Source: an uncultured Christensenella sp. (lineage in GTDB: Bacteria; Bacillota; Clostridia; Christensenellales; Borkfalkiaceae). Taken from it: a stretch of DNA of 21,907 bases. The stretch's first letter is position 1. Each line of letters begins with the position of its first letter. Both the position numbers and the translations under genes were made by a program. The DNA is taken from the NCBI GenBank assembly GCA_910578655.1, contig CAJTQE010000026.1:224-22130 (forward strand), written 5' to 3'. Below, piece after piece: positions 16,201 to 21,907 of this stretch. The notes beneath the pieces were generated by a model. It did not search any database, had not been told where the DNA came from, and saw only the letters and a program-made list of their open reading frames with translations.

Positions 16201-17159
16201 TCGACGGACAGGATAACCCCATATTCGCACTCTTCCGTGAATCGGCTAAGAGCGAGGTTGCTAAGGGCGAATTGTACACGGGCGAACACCACTTCAAAGA
16301 AAGCGATACCAAGGACAAAATGTTCTTTTCGGACGCCGGTATGACCGATCCCGATACGGCTACGGCGAATATCACGCTCGGGGCTGCGTACGACTCAATC
16401 GATAAATGGATAGAAGCTTTCAACAAGCAGATTACCGATGAAACGCTTACGCGCGACACCATAATGAAATATATTAATTGGGAAGTTGAAGCAACCTCAA
16501 ACGGTCAAACTGCAAACTTTAAAATTGACTTTACGGGGGCTTCGATAGACGGTTTTGCGATAAGGCGCAACCTTTACGAACAGTTTAAGGCGGAGGGTGA
16601 AGCGGAGTATAAAATGACTTTCAAAATCGCGCCCAAAGCCGGTTGCGTTTACGATGAATATTTCAAAGCTTCCGACGCTACTCCCGCTAAAACGTGGAAA
16701 GGTACTATAACCGAACAGGACGTTTCCGCCCCGAACGGCGCACAGTTAAGATTTACCGGCAACGGCTTTTTCGAATTTGCGCGCGGTGATATGTCAAATA
16801 CGGGCAACGTGCAGAACGGCGACGTATTAAAGGGGGGACACGTCAGCCATATTGAAATCAAGTTTGAAAAGGACGGCGTTTCGAAGAGCATATATCTCAA
16901 AGGCGACGGACTTACGGCGGCAGATAAACTTTTCGCTTACGTTGATTTGGAAGATAAGTCAACAGCGCTTGACTGCGATACGGTCGGCAACGGTTACGTT
17001 GCAATCAGTAATTTCAACAGTTGGGTAATCGAACAACTCGGAATAGCCGACTTCGATGCGCAGGACGGTTGGGCGTTCAGCACTAAGCTAATCCTTGCCG
17101 ACGGCTATTACTACGGCGATTCCGAATATTCGGCTCCCGTCGTATATCAAGCAAATTAA
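13287..17159 (+). CDS. Membrane-anchored FN3-repeat surface protein, unknown function (1290 aa)
   Basis: A large protein with no recognised enzyme domain. Residues 1-70 are a charged cytoplasmic tail with an (ET)6 run. One membrane segment (about 71-95, IVLIGAAVISVAAITTGVLV) is not followed by a lipobox, so the rest should face outside. Three FN3-like modules (about 105-190, 191-273, 274-357) share the pattern I-x-W-x-A-V-x-x-A-x-x-Y-x-V. A helical, Ala-rich stalk follows (about 360-640), FIVAR-like in appearance. Then come beta-rich modules (about 650-1290), in which a unit of strands plus one helix appears to repeat three or four times. It ends without LPXTG. AGGGG before the ATG supports the start. 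Placed between GH1 and GH81, it may bind glycan or scaffold the surface enzymes; this is inference. Confidence 0.85.
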   Translation: MKKTKKDEELEAVTQPDESAAEEVKEVPVAETVKPEEEQTAVQPEQETETETETETETEAQPKQKFANKQNTIVLIGAAVISVAAITTGVLVGTLTGGKSGEGGTGPALKAPAAVIADGKITWSAVENAQSYTVVINEVATVVNGLSYDLSSDNALSLLVIGENEITVKANATGSHSESAISSVTYIHKAAFGAPVNLKVENNILKWDAVAGASSYTVKIGEEAITADKNELDLSAVADKLKTGGNTIAVMANAVGEYHLASAYSASINYSYYITLTKPVLSLDESILSWNAVDNASGYSVRIGAYVTEVKGVEIDLTTLSKLLEFGENEISVKAVGIGGYLDSAYSDSVIYNFSYSSEDAPEAYIIAVDAIKTLTDKMTKAQADAIKKEFDDALMIFNSLTQQQKLEAAVLGAKVKFDAKKNAFDGVMKTATTAHLDFSDKLNAMVGVLEKEESLSGLTAAITAAQSAKDGLSTLAASLITGEQNEILADGTAGLTVWEAAVADAKLAWGIEFGDITGGDAIAEENIVKANALLGGYDALKAYVKAEIGDLKSAAETALTAAQAQIKTSVDGLKAKIVFDGEIAEENITKEYYELLQGYNDEIAALGAYAQTLCDTESLTAAVNGEISKLLSIAVSEKTQHGQSSVICNHQNQNPDNNTYIYVARKYFNVLGETVNVIPELTGEGLKAIEAPTEANKQGWLVWKLTISTPNEVATVSYTIDGEEAVSMTVKIKPNANVWGVTLENGTVTFAGGGDGEKYIDVYESTDVAKSAPEGEVDIIISGAPLAQRIKIESGITTGDLIRQLALAGVRGQHSLTFVFYAYEKDGDTDVYSHTSSAALLENFDCTVTDEDVKEVILVNNVLDTGVWPEGAGGEFSLIGTTFDAFIAQFSSVDGVTLDKDNLEKYFHVKITAFDKDTSEELFSYLAPFKSRGLTYRTFIKEWAIEYFANGGVEKEQLFYLTLSIVPTEKVDGQDNPIFALFRESAKSEVAKGELYTGEHHFKESDTKDKMFFSDAGMTDPDTATANITLGAAYDSIDKWIEAFNKQITDETLTRDTIMKYINWEVEATSNGQTANFKIDFTGASIDGFAIRRNLYEQFKAEGEAEYKMTFKIAPKAGCVYDEYFKASDATPAKTWKGTITEQDVSAPNGAQLRFTGNGFFEFARGDMSNTGNVQNGDVLKGGHVSHIEIKFEKDGVSKSIYLKGDGLTAADKLFAYVDLEDKSTALDCDTVGNGYVAISNFNSWVIEQLGIADFDAQDGWAFSTKLILADGYYYGDSEYSAPVVYQAN
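13425..13466 (+). repeat. Hexanucleotide tandem repeat coding (Glu-Thr)n
   Basis: Six GAAACR units followed by GAAGCG encode (ET)6EA in the cytoplasmic tail of the FN3 protein. Gains or losses of a unit keep the frame, so the tract may vary in length between strains without inactivating the gene. Confidence 0.9.
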
Positions 17160-17172
17160 AATAATTCAACTT

Positions 17173-17206
17173 GGTTTTTCCGGGCGGGCTACCGCTCGGA
17201 AAAACC
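17173..17206 (+). other. Strong intercistronic hairpin before the GH81 gene
   Basis: GGTTTTTCCG (17173-17182) pairs with CGGAAAAACC (17197-17206). A G-T wobble and GCGG/CCGC extend the stem to 15 bp around loop GCTA. No T tract follows on the plus strand, so it is not a standard intrinsic terminator. It occupies the only sizeable gap (68 bp) in the operon and may set the GH81 level through mRNA processing, stability or partial termination. Confidence 0.7.
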
Positions 17207-17227
17207 GCCATTTAAAGGTGACGGCGT

Positions 17228-20200
17228 ATGAGCAAAAAAGCCAAAATAATTTTAATATCGGTTGCGGCGTTTGTTATCGCGGCGGTTGTTGCGGTTACTT
17301 GTCTGATAGTTTTTTTAAAACCTGCGGATAGCAAGCCCCCCGACAGCGGCGATAACGTAATTATTCCCGACCCGATTGAGCCGATTGAGCCGATTGAGCC
17401 GATTGAACCGATTGAACCGATTGAGCCGATTGAACCGATTGAACCGAAAGATACGGTGACGATAGAAGGGGCGAAAGATGTTCAGGTTTTGCAGGGTGTG
17501 TTTTTCGACTGTTCTTACGGCGTCACTGCGGTGACCGATGGGGGCGAGGACGTTACGGACAGTATAACCGTTGAAGGCGAAGTCAACACCTCAGTTGTCG
17601 GCGAATATGTTTTAACGTACAGTGCGTGCGACGGTGCGGGCAACAGCGCAAGCTTGGAGCGGACGGTCACAGTAGTTAAAAATCAAGCGATAGGCTACGA
17701 AAAGCCGACGCCTGTTTACTCCGTTTCTTCGGGTACATACAACATTGCAAAGGGCTGTAAAAGCTTTTCGGGCAGCGCGTCGAAATCAAGCGAAGCGTAC
17801 GCATTTGACGGCGATAAATCCACCCGTTGGGAAAGCGAATGGACAAACGAAGTTTACCTTACGGTTGACTTGGGCGCGTATCTCGCGGTGGAGAAAATTT
17901 CGCTTTTTTGGGAAGCGGCCTATGCAACGGACTTCACGCTGCTCAGCTCCGACGACGGCTCGACTTGGTTTGAAATAGCCGAAGAAAAGGGTCAAACCTT
18001 CATGGACGACAGGGTGAACAGCTACGACTTTAACAGCGTAGAGGCAAGATATATCCGTCTGCATTGCCAAAACAGGGCAATGCCTGCTTACGGATATTCG
18101 CTGTTCGAGTTCGAGGTTTACGGCCCTCGCGGAACGGTAGTTCCTTTGGAAGAATATCCCGACCTTTTCGACGCCCGTAGCAGCGGCAGTCCCGACTGGG
18201 CAACCGTAAACGCGCAGTGGGTAGAAGTCGACCTCGGCGCCGTAAAATCCGTCGACGCCGTTAAACTTGCTTTCCGCAACTATATCAATCCTCACCGTTA
18301 CACGGTTTCTTACGCGGGCGCGGACAGGAATTTTAAAAGCGTAACCTTGCGCAACCTGCCTTACAGCGGTGATACTTTCGCATTTTACGAAGGGGAGCAA
18401 AAGTTAACCCTATCCGCAAGATATTTCAAAATAGAAATGAGCGAAATGAGGTTTGACGCATTTGCTTACCGTATAAACGAAATCAGTTTAAAGCTTGGCG
18501 AAACCGAAGTTAAAATTGCAAAAGCTTCCGCGTCTTCTTCTGCGGCGGGTCACGGCGCAAACGCGCTTATTGACGGCGCCGACGCAACCTATTGGGAAAA
18601 CGAGGGTGCGCTTCAATACAAGACCGTTGATTTAAAGGAAGTAAAGGCCGTCGGCCGCGTCGATTTATATTGGCGCAGCGACGACGGAGGGAAGGGCAAG
18701 TATTACGATTTGCAGATAAGCGATGACGGACAGAGCTGGACGACGGTATTCCGCCAGACTCACGGCGCAACGCCCGTTCAAAGCGTTTACGTTTACGACA
18801 GAGCGCGGTATATCCGCATAATCGATATGCAGCACCCGTCAAACGACCGCTCCATGCTTGAAGGAATGATGGTTCGTTCGCAGTATCCCCTTTCAAGCGG
18901 AGAGGGCAAAGTGGATTACGACGTCGGACAAAGTTTCCCCGAATGGAAAAAAGAACCTGCTAAAAACGGCTCTTACGCGACGGGCGGAACGGACTTCCCG
19001 TCGGCGCGGCTCATCGCGTATCTGGACGAAAGTTTGCGCGGAAAACCCGTTCCCAGCAACGATTGGTGGCAAGGGCTTTTGGTGCGCGACAAGGGTTACA
19101 ATATGTTTATGAATCCCTTGACGGCGGCGTTCAAGAGCGACGGACTCTGGCTTGCCAACCACAGTCAGGGCTACTTTGACGGTTTGGTGCCCGGCAACGG
19201 TTCGCAGACGGTAAATAATCAGGTTTACGATTTGGCTGTGGGATATGACGGGCTGAACGGCGAAACGCGCGTAAAAGTAAAGGGGTATTCCGATTACGGT
19301 ATAACGGCGGTAATGACAGACGACGACCGCGTTGATAAACTTACGGTATTTCTGTCGCAGGGTTCGCTGTACGCGTATTGCATTTTCGCTCAGCCCGAAA
19401 AAGCGCAACTTTCATATAAAAATCTTCTCGGCGTTTACGACGCCGAGGGCAGCCCCATATTGCAGTCGGCAGGCTCTGATTTCGTCGGCGACTGCATAGT
19501 AATCAAAGTTAAAACTCATTCAACTTACGTCGGCGGAGTCCGCCGTTACCGCGATGAAACGGGCGAACACGAAAACGAGCCTGTTTACGAAGAGCGTTAT
19601 TACGTTGTTTCTGTTCCCGAAGGGACTGGGTTCACGCGCCGCGAAAACGCAATTTCCGTCAACCTTAAAAACGGCAACTATATGTCGGTCGGCGCGGTTT
19701 CGCAAAAGAACGAAGTTGCAGCCGGAGAACAGAGCAACGCGCCGTTCCCCTTGCAGGAAGTAACTACTCTGCACAGCCACGGCTACGCGTTCGTTATCGA
19801 CACGCTTTGTACCTATTCTTTCGACGGTGAAAGCAATGTCGTAACCACCGTCTACACCGTGCGTACGCAGGTTATGCGCAGGGGCTTTACGGGCGAAGCG
19901 TATACGGCGTTTCTGCCCCATCAGCTTGCAAAATCCGACTATAAGGGCGGCTATACCTATAAAAGCATACGCGGCGACCTGCGTTCGTTCAAGGGCAATT
20001 CGTTCGTCACGCGCGACAAGTTTTACGGCGTCGTTCCGACTTTCGTTGAGCCGACTGACGACGGTTATTCCGCAAAAGTGCTTTACGACCAACTTTTGTT
20101 AGTCTATAAAAATAACGACAGGGACGGCGAGCCCGTCGGCAAATATCTCATTTCCGGCGACCCCTATTGGCAGGGTAAAAATCTGCACCCTATGTCAATG

Positions 20201-21907
20201 GCCGCCCTTGCCGCCGACCAGATAGGCGCAACCGATTTGCGCGATAAGTTCCTCGACAAGATAGAATATATTCTCAAAGACTGGTTCACTTACGACCCCG
20301 TGTCGGACGAAGAAACGGGCGCGTTCCTATACTACGACAAAGAATGGGGTACGCTGTACTATAAAAACAGTGAATTCGGCGCAGGCGTCAACCTTGCCGA
20401 CCACTATTTCACTTACGGTTACTATACCCTTGCCGCAGGCGTTCTCTGCGCGTACAGACCGCAGTTCGCCGAAGATTGGGGCGATATGGTAGAGTTGCTT
20501 ATCCGCGACTATATGAATCCCGACAGGGACGACGATATGTTTCCGCATATGCGCAACTTCGATATGTTTGCAGGTCACGGCTGGGCTGGCGGATACGCCG
20601 ATAACGACGGTGGAAACAATCAGGAATCGGCGGGCGAGGCATTGAACAGTTGGGTGGGCGCGTATCTGTACGCAACCGCAACGGGCAACGAAAAAGTTCG
20701 CCTTGCCGCCATATACGGATATACTACCGAGCTTAACGCAATTAAACACTATTGGTTCAACTACTTCGGCGACTTCCCCGAAAGTTACGCTTACGGCGTT
20801 GCCGGTCAGGTTTACGGCGGAAGCAATTTCTACGGCACGTTCTTCAACGGCGAACCGCTTTATATGTACGGTATTCACCTGATACCCGGCGAAGAGTATC
20901 TGACAAGCTACGCTTACGACGATACGCAGCGCAAGCTGTTAGAGGGGTTGATGGACAAAATGCGCCGCGAGCAGGCAATGTGGGATACTTCCGAAGACCA
21001 CAAAACCATTTACGCCTGGCAACACATATTCATACCTATCGTGGCGATATACGACCCCGACGAAGCCCTTGAATGGTACGACGAGGTTCTGGCAAAACAG
21101 GGCAACGTCGGCAATACTTCGGAGCAGTTTAACGTCTACTATTTAATTCACGGTATGAAGTCGGCAGGGCTTCGCACCACGGATATATGGGCGGAAAACG
21201 GCGCGTCCGCAACTGTTTATAAAAACGGCGGAAAGTACAACGCAATGTGCTGGAACCCTACCGATAAAGAGGTTCGATATACGTTCAGGAATGAAAGCGG
21301 CGAAGTCGGTTCCGCGCTTGTGCCGGCCCGTTCGCTTGTGTCCTGCGACCCTACTCAAATTACGGAAAAGTTTGTAAAATATACCGACGTCGGTCAGTTC
21401 GGACTTAAGGACTTCGAGGGTGACGCAACCGTTAAGGACGGCGTATTGCACCTTGACGGAACGGCTGAGTACCTGCTTGCGTTCGGCAGCGAACAGCAGT
21501 ATTACCGCGTGAACGTCAAAACTAATGCGGACGTTCGGCTGCTCATCAACGGCAACGCCGCCGCGCTTGAAAAGACGGCGGACGGTTTCCAAAGCGCGCC
21601 CATAGCGCTGGCGTTTAAAAATGCCGTTGCGCTGTCGGGACAAGGGGCGGTTACAAAACTGAGTTTTGAAAAACTCGAACTTAAAAAATCTCCCGTAACT
21701 TGCGTCGGGGCGGAAGCTTCAAGCGTGCTTGGCAACAACACCGCCGACAAGGTTATGGACGGAATTTACGACGGCAGCGGACGTTGGGAATCGCAACACG
21801 GCATTGACGGCGTTCGGCTTAAAGTGGAACTGTCCGAGCTTACTGCAATTTACCAACTCAGTATAATTTGGGAGGGGGCTTCGGCAAGCGAGTATAAAGT
21901 GTATTTC
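17228..21907 (+). CDS. Membrane-anchored multimodular GH81 endo-beta-1,3-glucanase (partial, 3' end outside window)
   Basis: The frame is open for 1560 codons to the window edge. Residues 6-31 form an N-terminal membrane anchor. A (PIE)8 spacer (49-72) is followed by an Ig-like domain (about 74-155), then three discoidin/CBM32-like modules (about 167-299, 300-425 weaker, 427-556). The GH81 domain covers about 590-1375: VPSNDWWQGLL at its start, LADHYFTYGYYTL with Asp1058, and NNQESAGEALNSW with Glu1133 and Glu1137. The His/Asp motif and the two Glu four apart are the GH81 catalytic pattern. Another CBM32-like module begins near 1490 and runs off the edge. The enzyme would cut beta-1,3-glucan (laminarin, curdlan, callose or similar) at the cell surface. 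AAAGGTG seven bases before the ATG supports the start. It is the last visible gene of the operon. Confidence 0.93.
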   Translation, partial: MSKKAKIILISVAAFVIAAVVAVTCLIVFLKPADSKPPDSGDNVIIPDPIEPIEPIEPIEPIEPIEPIEPIEPKDTVTIEGAKDVQVLQGVFFDCSYGVTAVTDGGEDVTDSITVEGEVNTSVVGEYVLTYSACDGAGNSASLERTVTVVKNQAIGYEKPTPVYSVSSGTYNIAKGCKSFSGSASKSSEAYAFDGDKSTRWESEWTNEVYLTVDLGAYLAVEKISLFWEAAYATDFTLLSSDDGSTWFEIAEEKGQTFMDDRVNSYDFNSVEARYIRLHCQNRAMPAYGYSLFEFEVYGPRGTVVPLEEYPDLFDARSSGSPDWATVNAQWVEVDLGAVKSVDAVKLAFRNYINPHRYTVSYAGADRNFKSVTLRNLPYSGDTFAFYEGEQKLTLSARYFKIEMSEMRFDAFAYRINEISLKLGETEVKIAKASASSSAAGHGANALIDGADATYWENEGALQYKTVDLKEVKAVGRVDLYWRSDDGGKGKYYDLQISDDGQSWTTVFRQTHGATPVQSVYVYDRARYIRIIDMQHPSNDRSMLEGMMVRSQYPLSSGEGKVDYDVGQSFPEWKKEPAKNGSYATGGTDFPSARLIAYLDESLRGKPVPSNDWWQGLLVRDKGYNMFMNPLTAAFKSDGLWLANHSQGYFDGLVPGNGSQTVNNQVYDLAVGYDGLNGETRVKVKGYSDYGITAVMTDDDRVDKLTVFLSQGSLYAYCIFAQPEKAQLSYKNLLGVYDAEGSPILQSAGSDFVGDCIVIKVKTHSTYVGGVRRYRDETGEHENEPVYEERYYVVSVPEGTGFTRRENAISVNLKNGNYMSVGAVSQKNEVAAGEQSNAPFPLQEVTTLHSHGYAFVIDTLCTYSFDGESNVVTTVYTVRTQVMRRGFTGEAYTAFLPHQLAKSDYKGGYTYKSIRGDLRSFKGNSFVTRDKFYGVVPTFVEPTDDGYSAKVLYDQLLLVYKNNDRDGEPVGKYLISGDPYWQGKNLHPMSMAALAADQIGATDLRDKFLDKIEYILKDWFTYDPVSDEETGAFLYYDKEWGTLYYKNSEFGAGVNLADHYFTYGYYTLAAGVLCAYRPQFAEDWGDMVELLIRDYMNPDRDDDMFPHMRNFDMFAGHGWAGGYADNDGGNNQESAGEALNSWVGAYLYATATGNEKVRLAAIYGYTTELNAIKHYWFNYFGDFPESYAYGVAGQVYGGSNFYGTFFNGEPLYMYGIHLIPGEEYLTSYAYDDTQRKLLEGLMDKMRREQAMWDTSEDHKTIYAWQHIFIPIVAIYDPDEALEWYDEVLAKQGNVGNTSEQFNVYYLIHGMKSAGLRTTDIWAENGASATVYKNGGKYNAMCWNPTDKEVRYTFRNESGEVGSALVPARSLVSCDPTQITEKFVKYTDVGQFGLKDFEGDATVKDGVLHLDGTAEYLLAFGSEQQYYRVNVKTNADVRLLINGNAAALEKTADGFQSAPIALAFKNAVALSGQGAVTKLSFEKLELKKSPVTCVGAEASSVLGNNTADKVMDGIYDGSGRWESQHGIDGVRLKVELSELTAIYQLSIIWEGASASEYKVYF
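17372..17443 (+). repeat. 9-bp tandem repeat coding (Pro-Ile-Glu)8
   Basis: Eight consecutive CCGATTGAR units, differing only at the last base, encode (PIE)8. It lies directly after the membrane anchor of the GH81 protein and probably forms an extended linker through the cell wall. Near-identical units suggest recent expansion and in-frame length variation. Confidence 0.95.

Noticed and set aside
17173..17206. Rho-independent terminator ending the operon before GH81
   Set aside because: No T tract follows the stem, no promoter of recognisable quality lies between it and the GH81 start, and a ribosome site follows closely.
17372..17443. CRISPR-like direct repeats
   Set aside because: Units are 9 bp, contiguous without spacers, and code for (PIE)8 in frame.
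17786..20878. Several 170-204-codon minus-strand ORFs
   Set aside because: All are antisense to the continuous GH81 reading frame, which has catalytic motifs and conserved modules.

Overview
The window reads as a chromosomal segment of a Gram-positive, Clostridia-like bacterium, probably an uncultured gut or environmental Firmicute (a Christensenellales-type lineage is a guess). Supporting signs are strong Shine-Dalgarno sites, consensus sigma-A promoters, lipobox lipoproteins ending LAAC or FAAC, surface proteins held by N-terminal membrane anchors, and no outer-membrane SusC/SusD components. It opens with the 3' end of a 5S rRNA, then about 390 bp of rearranged 5S-derived fragments and hairpins. 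A small XRE-family regulator follows on the minus strand.

From 1071 to the right edge the window is one coherent beta-glucan (mainly beta-1,3-glucan) utilisation locus. A LacI-family regulator (1071-2066) is followed by a convergent secreted GH16 glucanase lipoprotein (2120-3670, minus). Back-to-back consensus promoters at 3712-3813 then drive the GH16 gene leftwards and a long operon rightwards. The operon encodes a sugar-binding lipoprotein, two ABC permeases, a GLUG/beta-helix surface lipoprotein, a cytoplasmic clan GH-Q phosphorylase (GH94/GH149/GH161 type), a GH1 beta-glucosidase, a 1290-residue membrane-anchored protein with FN3-like modules, and a very large membrane-anchored GH81 endo-beta-1,3-glucanase with discoidin/CBM32-like modules. 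The GH81 gene starts at 17228 and is still open at the right edge (1560 codons visible).

Three copies of a 12-bp palindrome of form GAAAnCGnTTTC lie before lacI, before GH16 and before the operon. They define a local LacI regulon. Inferred flow: GH81 and GH16 cut glucan at the surface; the GLUG lipoprotein and FN3 protein may bind glycan or organise the surface; oligosaccharides enter through the importer, whose ATPase is not encoded here; the phosphorylase and GH1 enzyme convert them to glucose-1-phosphate and glucose.

The least explained parts are the 1290-residue FN3 protein with a repeated, unrecognised C-terminal module, the GLUG lipoprotein, and the scrambled 5S-derived region at the left edge.
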